A DNA stretch of 64,000 nt from assembly GCA_022828595.1 (NCBI GenBank), contig JAKGHH010000004.1:57252422-57316421 (forward strand), written 5' to 3'. This document shows, piece by piece, positions 21,458 to 33,062 of this stretch. Within the stretch, counting starts at the first letter, position 1. Every line of letters begins with the position of its first letter. The notes beneath the pieces are model-generated. The model worked only from the letters and a program-made list of their open reading frames with translations, made no database searches and had not been told where the DNA came from. A program made the translations under genes and the position numbers. Source of the stretch: Nelumbo lutea (Eukaryota > Streptophyta > Magnoliopsida > Proteales > Nelumbonaceae).

Positions 21458-21709
21458 CCTTCTTTGTGTTGGGTTTTACTGCTATATGGTGGATTGAATA
21501 TCAAGGCAACCTGTTAGGGAAAAGGTGCAATGTTGCAAGCATGTGTAATATCCAATTATTCCTCTTTAATGATATCTGGATAAGCAGCAGTTACTTTCCA
21601 TGAGGCTGCTCAATCTTTGTTACTTGAAGATGCTATGTTGTGTAATCTTTGTGTAGTCATATACAACATTTGTATATAGCTCTATGAGGGTGTTAGTTCC
21701 GGCATTTGA

Positions 21710-21877
21710 TGTATAAGTTGTTGATTTTTTGTTTTGTTTTGTTTTTTGTTTTTTTTTTGTTTTATTTTTTTGTTTTATTTATTTTTTTGCTTAGAGTATG
21801 CCATATTGATTGTGTAGTCATAACTTACAACATTTTGTGTATGGATCTATTCAGGTTTTTTTTTTTTTTAAGTTGTG

Positions 21878-21921
<44 letters not shown>

Positions 21922-22400
21922 TAAAGTAGTTGGTGCCACCTCACATATAGCCTTTGCTTTCTCCCCCTTGGATTTGCATTTGGGAATTAGACCGGTGGGG
22001 ACCATTTTGTCCTTTGTCGATGGTGTAAGGGGGAGCTTGGTAGTGTATGAGTGGTGTGGTAAGGTTACATGCGATGGTCTCCTTGAAAGATGAAGGCAAA
22101 GGGCAAAAGGTGTGTTAAGGGCTTTGATTAACAAAATGTCCTCCCTTATTATAAATTTGTCCTTTTTTTTATAGGAAGAGATCTCGAGATCCTGAAAAGG
22201 AGTTAAAAGAGTTTGATTCCCATTTTGAAAGAAAATTTTAGATTCGGTGTTAGTTGTTAGGGGGGACACCGTTAAGAGTTCGCCATGTGTCTTATGAGAT
22301 ATTTTAGGGATGATGTTTTCTTTCATTTAAGGGTTCTCATAATATACGTGTGTTACATTCTTTTGCAGATCTTTTATACCGATGTCCTTATCATATGTCT
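21710..22400. other. T-rich tract, (ATT)n repeat and unassigned sequence after SEC8
   Basis: A run of ttttgttttg words (21722-21790) is followed by a (tta)n microsatellite at ~21878-21920. 21920-22400 shows no recognised gene. The 152-codon minus-strand reading over it ends in poly-Ile from the microsatellite and I do not consider it a gene. Confidence 0.5.
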
Positions 22401-22409
22401 TTCATGGTG

Positions 22410-22512
22410 GTTTTGGGCTCATTGCGAGCCCACAATGGCTCTGAACTCATCGCAAGTTCACAATGGCTCTGAGTTCATCATACGCTCATGGAAACCTTGG
22501 GTTCATCGTCAG
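22410..22512 (+). repeat. 28-bp minisatellite, left part
   Basis: Repeated units of the form ctctgaactcatcgcaagtt + cacaatgg (28 bp), about 3.5 diverged copies. The array continues at 28642 on the other side of the Athila-like element. Confidence 0.75.
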
Positions 22513-23985
22513 TTATAACTATAATTATATAACCCCAATAAGTATTAGAACTACCCTCAATTATTTGGACAATCGAATTTTGGATCTAACAATAGGAACT
22601 ATTGAAAATCAAAGATAGAAAAAGAAAATAGATAAAAACAAAGGCAATCAATGACTGAACTTGCAATGATTTAACTAAAAGTGTCAGGACTATTGCTCCA
22701 CCTAACATTTCCAATGAATATCAATTTATTAAATTAACCAAGATAATTTATTATTTTCATAAACTGAAGTTTTCCAAATTTATTTAATATTCCCTTCTAG
22801 GATATATCAAACTTACTTCTATCAAGTAACCCTTCGTTTCCTCGATTAGAGTTCTTGAGATAGAAAGTGTGTTAAGTTCTATGAAAAACTTGTATCAGAT
22901 GAATTATGTATATATATATTCTTATGTACCAATCAATTCACACTATGAGTTATTTAGTCTATTATATGAATTTCCATTCCGGTTCATTCACATAAACCAA
23001 ATCAACTAAGAGGTGGCCAAGCTCCTAATTGCATTACGCATAATAACTCATAGACAATATGAAAATAAAAACAGCTTGGTTGAAATAAATAAAAATTAAT
23101 CCATGGTCGTGGTTAGGCTTTCCATAGCCCCAACTATAAATAAACTAGTTCATGATAAAGAAGATTAAACAAGCAATGTATATGAAAAAACTCATGATGT
23201 TGCCCTTGAAGTTGAGATCAATGAGCTTGTCTTCTCCTTGTTGCCGCCTTTTTCTCCTCTTAGGTTGTTGACTGCTTCATTGAAAGCTGAAGCTCTCTTG
23301 GAGGACTTTTGATTGGTCCCTAGATTGATTGATGCCTGGTGCTAGTCCCCCCCCCTTTATATAGCTTTAGGAGGAGGGGTTGTTTCCAACTCTTTTTTAG
23401 AGTTCTTTCTTAAAAATAAAAAGTCATAATTCCTAATGATTAGTTTTGATTTAATCCTATCATATTTCTTATCTAGTAATATCAATCTCTTTTATCTTTC
23501 TAGAATTACATCAAAAAATTAAATCTGATAGGACTCTTTGCAGTTTGCTTATTCTTGTATTCGTATTGGGCTTCTTCAACGAATTGGGCTGCTGCAAGGC
23601 TTCTTTGTGAACTGGGCTTCTGTTGCGAATTGGGCTTCTACTGCGAACTTGGCTTCTCTACGAATTTTCTCAGACTTCGGACCCGATTTTGACTTTGATG
23701 TAGTCCGAATCTATCAAAACTCAAAGCACTAAAGTTGTAGAGTTTTTCTTATCTTTTCAATGCATCTTGAATCATCTCAATCGGAGTTTGGATTGGAGAG
23801 TTATGCCCAGATTACTACATGGCGCCGAAACTATGCAAAATTACCTGATTAGCCTTATTTTTCTCCTGACGCCTTCTTTTATGCCCTGAATCGAAATATA
23901 AGCATAATGAGTCCAATTAAGTACTAATTAAGTATAAAAGAGTGAATATTTAGGGTTAAAAATATGCTAATTTTTATTCTTATCA
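22513..23985 (-). repeat. 3' LTR of the Athila-like element
   Basis: Same sequence as 27088-28636 but with a ~75-bp deletion between ataacccc and aataagtattag near the left end. The TATA-like word ctatataaag (reverse of ctttatatag, ~23356-23365) lies beside a C run. It ends in tatca at 23985. Confidence 0.85.
23572..23668 (-). repeat. ~18-bp tandem repeats in Athila-like LTR
   Basis: About five diverged units of aattgggcttctnctgcg. The same array is at 28213-28310, in the sister LTR at ~48388-48475 and in reverse in the solo LTR at ~51030-51110. Confidence 0.8.
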
Positions 23986-24589
23986 AATCCCCCCATACTT
24001 AAACCTTGCCCGTCCTCGAGCAAGACAAAATTCAAGCAAAAACAAAACAAACAACTATCCTTCCAATCTTTAAACTCAACTCTCCTTCATCTTTCTCCAC
24101 AAATATTCTAGGTTAACTATTGCAAACCGTTAAATTAACACAACCAAATCATACACAACTCATTCATTAGTCAATCCAATTTTTGCTATTGCAAGCCAGG
24201 TAGTAAATCAGGGAAAAACTCTATTTTTATTTTCTTATTTTTTTCTTTTTATCGGGAGTGAGTGCATTTTATGCTCCATCCTACTGTTGAATTTGCTGGC
24301 TAGTAGGTGCATTTTATGCTCCATCCTATCAATTGTACTAATGGTAAAACAACTACTCCATTTACTTAAACTTGAATTTTGGACTAGCTTAACTAGAAAT
24401 GGCTTTAGATAAGTCAAATACTCCTTGATTGTACCTCATTACTAGGTTTATATATATTTTGAACTGAAATAAAATCCTATACTCTCCCCTCCTCCCCACT
24501 TAGTCTATGTATTGTCTTCAATGTAAGGAAAAAAGAAAAGGTGGAAATAACTTAACTATAAAAATAAGAAGAAAAAAAAAGAAAAACAA

Positions 24590-26815
24590 ACTTCCCTGTT
24601 TTTAATCATAAACCGGATCCTCCAAGTCTCGTAGTTGCAACTTTTGATGTTTTCCCTTCTCATCCATCATGGGTGGGTTTAAATCTGGAATAGAGGCCTG
24701 CATAATAGATGGGAGGAGTTTTGTGTGAGCTAGAGGTGTTTCAATGGAAGGTTGCAATTGCTTGGTAGAGGTCAATCAAATAGCTGCCAAAATATCAATG
24801 CAATCAATTGCATATATTTCATGTTCAATTGTGTTAGGATATTTCATGGTTTTAAATACATTAAATACTACTTCACTGTTGATTCTAAGAGTAAGTAGAC
24901 ATTTTTGTGCGTCAATTAAAACATTAGCAGTAGCAAGAAAATGTCTCTCTAAAATCAAAGGCATTGTCCTATCTTCCTCCATATCCAATACAATGAAGTC
25001 AATAGGAATAATAAAATTGCCCACTTTAACTAAAACATCTTCTACTATTCCCCTAGGATATTTAATGCTTCTATCAGCTAATTGCAGGGTAATAGTAGTA
25101 GGTATTAGTTCATGAAATCCAAGCTTTTCAAAAATAATATGGCGTTAGATTTATACTGGCACCTAAATCGCATAGAGCTTTCTCAAACTCGGTATCTCCT
25201 ATGGTGAAAGGAATAGAAAAACTCCCTAGGTCTTTGAGCTTTCGGGGCAATTTGTTTTGAAGAATTGCCGAGCACTCTTCGTTTAGTTTCACCATTTCAC
25301 ATTCCTCCCATTTCCTTTTATTTGGCATGACTTCTTTCAAGAATTCGACATATTTTGGCATCTGCGACAATACATCAAGAAAAAGAATGTTAATATGTAT
25401 TTTTCTAAACACCTCTAAAAATTTTTCAAATTGTTTATCCAAGTTAGCTTTCAAAACTCTTTTAGGGTAGGGGAGAGGAAGTTTAATGACATCTAAATTT
25501 AGTTTAGGTATACTCCCTTTGATCTCCATTTGTGAATCGGCTACCTCAACTTTTTGATCATCATCCTTGATCTCGCCAAGAGTCTTTCCACTTCTTAAGG
25601 CAATGGCATTCACTTGCTCCCTTAGGTTCTTCTCTGTATTGCTAGGCAATCGTCTCTCTCTTCCTTTTGACAGCATGCTCACAATCTGCCCCACTTGAAC
25701 TTTTAAGTTTTTAATAGATGCCTCTTGATTTAAGAATCTCTTTTCGTGATCTTGGAACTTTGCTTCAGCAATATTAATGAACTTAGAAATCATGTCCTCT
25801 AAATTTCTCTTCTTCTCTTGCGAGGGCGGCTGTTGTTGAAATCCTACGGGTGCTTTTTGTTGGTTGTTATTCCATGAAAAATTCAGATGACTCCTCCACC
25901 CTAGATTGTATGTATTTGAATAAGGGTTAAAATTTGGCCTGCCACCATGAGAAACAAAATTAGCACTTTCATGTGAAGCAAAAGGATTACCTACCTGACA
26001 ATCAGAATTTATATGTCCCAATTGGCCATAAAGATCACATGGATTACAATATGACAAATTTATTGCTGTAACACTAAGATTGTCTAATTTTTTCAAAGTA
26101 GCAAGCTGAGCAGATAAAGCTGAAAAAGAATCTAGATGATGCACTCCCCTTCGATCAGCCCGGTCATTATTCCATTGGTAGCTATTTGATACCATCTTTT
26201 CACTAGATCATAGGCTTCCTTTGGAGTTTTCCTCATGATTGTGCCTCCTGTAGCTGCATCAATAATGGAGCGATTAGATGGAGTAATACCATTATAAAAA
26301 GTTTGAATTTGACGCCAAACTAGTATTCCATGGTAAGGACACTTCCTAAGCATCTTTTTAAATCGTTCACACACCTCATACAAATATTCCCTCTCTAGTT
26401 GAACAAAAGTAGTAATATCATTGATCAATTTTGCTGTTTTAGAGGGAAGAAAATACTTAGCCAAAAATTTTTGAGTCAAGTCGTTCCAAGTAGTGATACT
26501 TTTTGCAGGGAGTGAGTTAAGCCAATCCTTAGCTCTATCATGTAATGAGAATGGGAAAAGTCTAAGTCTAATAGCATCATCGCTAACTCCATTATGCTTG
26601 AATGTGTCGCATATTTCTAGGAAGTTAACGATATGTGCATTAGGATCATCACTTGGCAACCCACTAAACTGAATACTCGTTTGGATCATTTGGATATTTG
26701 CATGCTTGATCTCGAAATTATTGGCTTGAATCGTTGGCTTGCAAATGCTAGAAGTAACCCCATCAATTGTTGGACAAGCATAGTCCAAAAGAGTTCGATT
26801 TGCTTCGTCTGCCAT
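24590..26815 (-). pseudogene. Athila-like gag-protease, broken
   Basis: The minus strand starts at 26815 (MADEANRTLLDYACP). It has a retrotransposon gag domain (RLRLFPFSLHDRAKDWLNSL, QIQTFYNGI, residues ~75-200), a frameshift near 26195-26210, then MVSNSYQWNN. A cysteine-histidine knuckle follows (CNPCDLYGQLGHINSDC, missing normal spacing), then a glutamine-rich linker, the IALRSGK motif and an aspartic protease start (CDLGASINL; usual D-x-G-A-S). Another one-base shift near 25130 leads into the rest of the protease (FIVLDMEED, PLILERHFLAT) to ~24776. Near 24600-24670 HQKLQLRDLED resembles the integrase C-terminal part, so the core of pol has been deleted. Confidence 0.8.
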
Positions 26816-27087
26816 CTCTTCCTGAACTTCTTCTGCTGGTTCGCCTCCTTCAACCCTCTCTCTCTCTCTCTTTACTTTTGTTGCCTCTTTGCAGTATGTG
26901 AAGGGTTCTCTCTATTTCAGGGTCGAATTTTGCTAGTTCTTCGCCTCTAGTGCGTGCCATACACTAACTAATCTGAACACAACAAGAATTTGAACACATT
27001 AAATAAAGAGTAAAATCCAAATTAACCAAGGTTAACAACTTCTAATATTATTTTAGGATTAAATCCCCGGCAACGATGCCAAAAACT

Positions 27088-28636
27088 TGATAGCTATAAT
27101 TATATAACCCTAACAAGTGCACTAGTTATCAAGTAGTATAAAGATATCGTTCCCACGAGGATTTAACGAAATAAGTATTAGAACTATAACTTCCCTCAAT
27201 TATTTGACAACCGGATTTTGGATCTAACAATAAGAACTACTGAAAATTAAAGACAGAAAAAGAAAAGAGATAAAAACAAAGGCAATCAATAATTGAATTT
27301 GCAATGATTTAACTGAAAGTGCCAGGACTATTGGTCCACCTAACATTTCCAATGAATATCAATTTATTAAATTAACCAAGATAATTTATTATTTTCATAA
27401 ATTGAAGTTTTTTCTAATTTATTTAGTATTATCTTCTAAGATATATCAAACCTACTTCTATCAAGTAACCCTTCGATTCCTCCATTAGAGTTCTTGAGAT
27501 AAAAAGTGCATTAAGTTCTATCAAAAACCTGTATCATCAGATGAATCATGTATGTATATTCCTATATACCATTCAATTCACACTATGAGTTATTTAGTCT
27601 ATTATATGAATTACCCTTCCGGTTTATTCACATAAACCAAATCAACTAAGAGGTGGCCAAGCTCCTAATTGCATTACGCATAATAACTCATAGACAATAT
27701 GAAAATAAAAACAGCTTGGTTGAATTAAATAAAAATTAATCCATGGTCATGGTTAGGCTTTCCATAGCCCCAACTATAAATAAACTAGCTCATGATAAAG
27801 AAGATTAAACAAGCAAGGTATAAGAAAGAACTCATGATGTTGCCCTTGAAGTTGAGATTGATGAGCTTGTCTTCTCCTTGCTGCCGCCTTTTTCTCCTCC
27901 TAGGTTGTTGACTGTTTCCTTGAAAGCTGAAACTCTCTTGGGGGACTTCTGATTGTTCCCCAGATTGATTGATGCCTGGTGCTAGTCCGTCCCCCCCCCC
28001 CTTCCCTTTATAAGCTTTAGGAGGAGCGGTTGTTTCCAACTCCTTTTTGGAGTTTTTTCTCAAAAATAGAAAGTCCTAATTCCTAATGATTAGTTTGGAT
28101 CTAATCCTATCCTATCTCTTATCTGGTAAACTCAATCTCCTTTATCTTTCTAGAATTACATCAGAAAATTAAATCTGATAGAACTCTTTCCAGTTTTCTT
28201 ATTCTTGTATTCGTATTGGGCTTCTTCAACGAAATGGGCAGTTGCAAGGCTTCTCTGTGAAATAGGCTTCTGCTGCGAATTGGGCTTCTGCTGCGAACTG
28301 GGCTTCTCTATGAATTTGCTCAGATGTCGGGATCGATTTTGACTTTGATGCAGTCTGATTCTATCAAAACTCAAAATATGAAAGTTGTAGAGTTTTTCCT
28401 TATCTTTCCAATGCATCTTGAATCATCTCAATTGGAGTCCGGATGGGAGAGTTATGCCCAGATTACTATATGGCGCCGAAACTGTGCATAATTACCCGAT
28501 TAGCCTTATTTTTCTCCTGACGCCTTCTTTAATACCCTGAATCGAAATACAAGCATAATGAGTCCAATTAAGTACTAAATAAGTATAAAAGAGTGAATAT
28601 TTATGGATAAAATAATGATAATTTTTATTCTTACTA
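27088..28636 (-). repeat. 5' LTR of the Athila-like element
   Basis: Ends are tgatagctataat... on the left and ...attcttacta on the right (the TG of the LTR start is mutated to TA). It contains a C run (27989-28000) next to a TATA-like tataagc, and an ~18-bp repeat array at 28213-28310. Confidence 0.85.
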
Positions 28637-28641
28637 GTCAG

Positions 28642-28741
28642 TACTAAGGTTTGTGGTGACCTTGAGCTCATCACAAGCCCATGTAGGCTTTGAGGTCATT
28701 GCAAGTTTGTGTGGGCTTTGGGTTCATCTCATGCTTGTGCT
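28642..28741 (+). repeat. 28-bp minisatellite, right part
   Basis: It continues the array of 22410-22512 (units ccttgagctcatcacaagcc..., ctttgaggtcattgcaagtt..., ctttgggttcatctcatgct...). The two halves join in register once the inserted element and its gtcag duplication are removed. Confidence 0.72.
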
Positions 28742-29778
28742 GAGTTATGAACTTGTTGTAGGTGTCTTCGTAGAATTGCTTTAGCACATTCTGTGTTATT
28801 ATGGTTGTGGTGAACATGTACCTACAATTAGCCCCCTTGTTTATTGGTAAATGCGAGTTTATCAATAAGCATTTGCCTCATTGGTTTGTTTTAGAGGTCT
28901 ATAGAAGGGTAGGGGTTTGTTTCGGGTTGGGGAATTATTGCGCTTGTTTGTCTCATTATTTCAACGATGGAGATTTAGTGTAAAGAACCATTGTACGCTC
29001 GCTTGGTTGGGCTGGGTGATTTTTCCTGTTCTTGGATAAGGTGCACAATGGATTGTATATATGTATTTATTTATGTTTTTTTCTTTTTTAATTTGGGTAG
29101 CTTATTAGCCCCCTGCTTATTAATAAGTGTGAGCTTATCAATAAGCATTTATGTCTTTGATATATCATGGTGTCATTTGGGTGGCATGTGGGGGTAATTA
29201 CTTTGAGTTCATCTCGCGTATTGTTGTTGATTTTATCTCTGAGATCTGCCCTTGATTGTTTGGTCATCGGGGTCGATTTGTTTTGGTATACTCATCCCCC
29301 ATGTCTTTTGATGGAGTGCTTTTTATGAAGAAGCATTTCAGTATTTTGGTCATTTGGCGAAGTTCTCAGCCCCCTATTTTTCAATGGGAAGTGCTTTGTT
29401 AAAAGACTATTGCTAGTTTGTGGTTTGATTTCTGACCCCCTTGTTTCTCGATAGTAAGTGCTTTGTCAAAGACAGTTTTGGTTATGGTTTGATTTTCATC
29501 CCCTTTGTCTTTGGCAGAGCACCTTCTATCGGGAAATACTTTAGGCTTTTCGATTGTTTGGGCAAAGTTTTCAACCCCCTTGTGTGTTACTTGTCATGTC
29601 CATTTCGCGGTGCTTTGGTTTCTGGAGAGTTTCATTGGGGAGTGGCATGTCTCTTCATCTTTTGTTGCTATGTGATGGTAGTGTGGTTGACCGTTATATG
29701 TGTGGCATAATCTTCATCATGTCTTGTGTATAATTGTTGATTCGTATTTATGTGTGATGAGTCGTGTGTGGTTTGGGA
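28742..29778. other. Unassigned stretch with recurring cccccttgtttatt motif
   Basis: No gene is recognised. A motif with the frame (a/t)gccccctt-gtttatt-gtaagtg-gagcttatcaataagcat occurs at ~28830-28875 and 29108-29152, and weaker forms at ~29370, 29440 and 29500. See the finding on this stretch. Confidence 0.45.
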
Positions 29779-30066
29779 TGTAGAAAGGTAAAATCCATCA
29801 TAAGGTTGGCCAAACCTGTTAGATGGTTGGGCAAAATTTCAAAAGTTTCTTTCAGCCTTTCAGGAATCGAATTTCTTAGTTTAAAAAAAGCTGCATTTTT
29901 CTAGGATCGATCTTGCACCGAAATCGGATCAAATTTGAAACCAAAAGGTAGATGTATACTTGATAGGATTCCACAGATATAGCTCCCAAAGTGGTAGTTC
30001 ACGCCCAAATCAAATCCCAAAACCAGCTTCCATTGAAGATGGCATAGCTTGGAAGGAAGCCATTTC
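29779..30066 (-). mobile_element. Copia LTR 3' fragment, cut by a hAT element
   Basis: It matches the last ~290 bp of the copia LTR in reverse (aatccatcat near the end, tcacgcccaa, cttccattgaagatgg). It stops at 30066, where the hAT terminus begins. Confidence 0.7.
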
Positions 30067-30949
30067 TAGGGATGTTCATTAGAAGACCCAACCTGACCAA
30101 ACCGACCTACTCGGTCCAGCCCAACCCAAGTCGGTTGGGTTTTCTTCAGCAGGTTACAAAAAAGCATAAACCAATGGTTTGGTTTGGTTTTGGTTTACAC
30201 ACATGAAAACCGAAACCAAACTGACCCGAACCGACTTAGTTCCTAGTTAGTAGTTACAACCTAACTGTAACTTAGTTTCTAGTTACTTATTAGTTATTAC
30301 TTAACTAGATTGTCTCTATCCTAGTTACAACCTAACTTAGTTTCTACTCTTCTCTTTAGGAATGACATTAATGGCAAGCATTGCAAGATAAGGAATCCCT
30401 AGTCCTACTCCCTATACCTTTCCTCCTTTAGGTGATAGATTCTTGCATTTTTTTGAAAGGTTTAAAGAAAGGATCCTACTCTCTAAGGTCCTTTACACCA
30501 AATAGGCAATTACAATTAGGTGTCCTTTTTGATTTAGATTAGAAGCCTTCTTGAAATTTCCAAATTTCAGTCTTCTTTCTCTAATATAATTTGACTTTCT
30601 CTTTTCTTTGTAACTTACTAACTTGGTCTGCGCTTAGCCCCTCAACTCAAGCACTCTTCTTTCTCTAATACAATTTGACTCTCAAGAATCAAAATTTTGA
30701 AAATTCAAGTTCATTGTTCAACTTCAAGACATCACTTGAACTTGGCTCTCCCATCTTCTCATTCTCTCAACTCAAGCTCATGTCTCAACTCTCAACTTCT
30801 AAAGGCTCAAGCAACAAGCATCAAATTTAGTCATTCAAAGGTTAGTATTTTTTATTTAATATTTTTAAAAATTAATGCATGTTACAAGTTGATATATTTT
30901 ATTTGTGTTTTGTTTAAGTTTAAGCTTTGAAAAAAATCCGGTTATTTAT

Positions 30950-31194
30950 GATATATTTGCACAAAAAACTTTCAGTTTTGTATGAAAAACCTAATCTATT
31001 TAAATATATATTTTGATTTTAATTTAAATATATATTTTATATTTAAAACTGTTAAATAAAGATATTTCAGTTTTTCATAAAAACCAAAGTATCTGAAAAA
31101 ATATATATCTAAAAAATATATATTCTGAAATATATCAGATATATATTTCCAGAAAATATATATTCCAATATATTTGTATAGATATATCTTTGTT

Positions 31195-31231
<37 letters not shown>

Positions 31232-31336
31232 CTAAAATATATATTTCAGTTTTAAATATATTTCTAGAAAATATATTTTTAAATATTATATATAATATGT
31301 ATATTTCTGAATATATATAATATGTATATCTCTGAA

Positions 31337-31386
<50 letters not shown>

Positions 31387-31735
31387 TTTAAATATATTTT
31401 GAAATATTATATATAATACGTATATATTCCAGAAAACTGAAATATAGTAATATATATCTGAAATATATAATAAGGCTGAGATATATATATTTCCATAAAT
31501 ATATATCTGATATATTTCAGAATATATATTTTTGAAATATAGTAATAGATATTTATAGTAATTTCATAATTTGCACAAAAACTATATATTTTTATATATT
31601 TCAGTTTTAAATATATTCCAGAAAATATACTCTGAAATTTTATATATAATATGTATATTTCTGAAATAAAGCTAAAAAATATATATATAATAAAACTGTA
31701 ATATATCAGATATATATAATATATCTGAAATATAT

Positions 31736-31767
<32 letters not shown>

Positions 31768-31800
31768 TCTGAAACATATTTTTATTGTTTTATATATTTA
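30950..31800. repeat. TA-rich low-complexity tract
   Basis: Long runs of atatat with (ta)n tracts at ~31198-31230, 31345-31382 and 31740-31768. It sits in the 5' region of the hAT element and has no coding capacity. Confidence 0.9.
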
Positions 31801-31948
31801 GTTTTATTGATGTTAGATAAAAAAATAACATATATAGTTTTTTGATTATAACCAATTAGTTGTTTTTTTCTTAATTTGTTACATTAGGGATGTTTATCTT
31901 GAGAAACTCAATAATCATTATAAATTTATAATGGTATTTTGTTTTCAG

Positions 31949-33062
31949 ATGGATCATAAAAGAAGTGAAAATGTGCATGGAGTTGATGAAGTTGAAGATC
32001 CAGTAGCGATGGGCTCAAAGCAATAAGATTTTAAGGCTGCAAATCCGGTAAAAAATCCCCCTGCTCGTCGTAAAATTATTAGGACATAGCCCACTAAGCA
32101 AAACAAAAGGCAAGGTTCTAGATTAAAATCAGAAATTTGGGATCATTTCAGTAAAATGGAGGATAAGGATGAACCTAGGGCTGCATGTAACTATTGTGGC
32201 AAAGACTACACATGTGACACAAAAAATCATGGCACTAGTAACGTGTGGAGTCATTTGCAACAACAACACATGAGATATCCCTATAGGGTTGATAAAAGAC
32301 AAAAGACATTGTCTTTTGAGCCTAAAAATGAAGGAGGAGAAGATGGCCTCACTACTGGTAAGCTAAAAGCAGTGACCTTTAGTGTTGAGGAAGTTAGAAA
32401 GGAGCTTGCTAAAATGGTTATAATTGATGAATTGCCTTTTAGGATTGTGGAAGGGGAAGGATTTAAGAACTACTTTTGAGCTTTGTAACCTAAGTTTACA
32501 ATCCCATTCCATATCATAGTTTTCTAGAGGTTGCATGAAATGTTTTCTTGAGGAGAAGATGAAACTGCAAAAAGTGATGAAAAATCAACGTATATGTCCT
32601 ACCACTGATACTTGGTCATCAATCCAAAATTTAAATTATATGTGCTTGATTGCACATTGGATTGATAATGAATGGAATTTAAACAAAAAAAATTTAAACT
32701 TTTGTCAAGTTCCTAATCACAAGGGAGAAACAATTGGTAAGACTATTGAGGATTGCTTGCTAGAGTGGGGCATTGATGGAATTTTTACAATTATTGTTGA
32801 TAATGCAAGTTCTAATGATGGTGCAATTAGATATTTAAAAAGAATAACTAGGATTGGAAAGGCACCATCTTAAAACATGAATTCATGCATTTAAGATGTT
32901 CTACTCATATTGTAAATTTGATAGTGAAAGAAGGATTGGAAAACTTACATAAGTCTATTCTCAAAGATATGTGAGATCATCTCCATATAGGCTTTAAATT
33001 TTCAAAAGGTGTGTTGGGAAGGAGAAAATAGAAAATAAGAATCTTATATGCCTTGATGTTGC
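31949..33062 (+). pseudogene. hAT transposase pseudogene (BED zinc finger, RICESLEEPER type)
   Basis: The likely start is the ATG at 31949, directly after tttttgttttcag-like acceptor sequence, so the 5' exon may be spliced. Early in-frame stops occur (caa TAA, aca TAG). The BED finger lies at ~32190-32270: C-x2-C (CNYC) and H-x4-H (HLQQQH). The conserved MVIIDELPFRIVEGEGF is followed by a stop and a frameshift (32479-32535). Next come TTDTWSSIQNLNYMCLIAHW, FCQVPNHKGETIG and IIVDNASSND (the last two near the catalytic region). A second frameshift lies near 32870. The C-terminal dimerisation domain is missing. Confidence 0.85.

Larger units (their letters stand above)
22513..28636 (-). mobile_element. 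Athila-like Ty3/gypsy element with internal deletion, TSD gtcag
   Basis: The 5' LTR is 27088-28636 and the 3' LTR is 22513-23985 on the minus strand; the target duplication gtcag is at 22508-22512 and 28637-28641. Next to the 5' LTR the minus strand reads TTGGCATCGTTGCCGGGGAT, like the TGGCGCCGTTGCCGGGG site of Athila-type elements. Next to the 3' LTR is a purine tract (gtatggggggattt in reverse, ~23986-23999). The interior is only 3.1 kb, with gag, protease and a scrap of integrase; RT, RNase H and most of integrase are gone. The 3' LTR lacks ~75 bp near its U5 end. Confidence 0.88.
30067..33062 (+). mobile_element. hAT element, 3'-truncated
   Basis: The left end tagggatgttcat matches the usual plant hAT terminus (C/TAGGGRTGT). 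It is followed by subterminal repeats of the ccaacccaa / ggttttggttt / accgaaaccaaa kind (30090-30230). A non-coding 5' region with ~900 bp of TA-rich low-complexity sequence precedes the transposase (from 31949). The element is cut at 33063 by a copia LTR; the remaining transposase and the right terminus were not found in the window. Confidence 0.78.

Noticed and set aside
21868..22326. 152-codon minus-strand reading with a poly-Ile tail
   Set aside because: The tail is a trinucleotide microsatellite, and the rest shows no domain or family likeness.
24744..25115. 123-codon plus-strand reading
   Set aside because: Shadow of the minus-strand protease of the Athila-like element.
31198..31382. 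TA-rich tracts as replication origin or matrix attachment site
   Set aside because: Base composition alone does not support either call.
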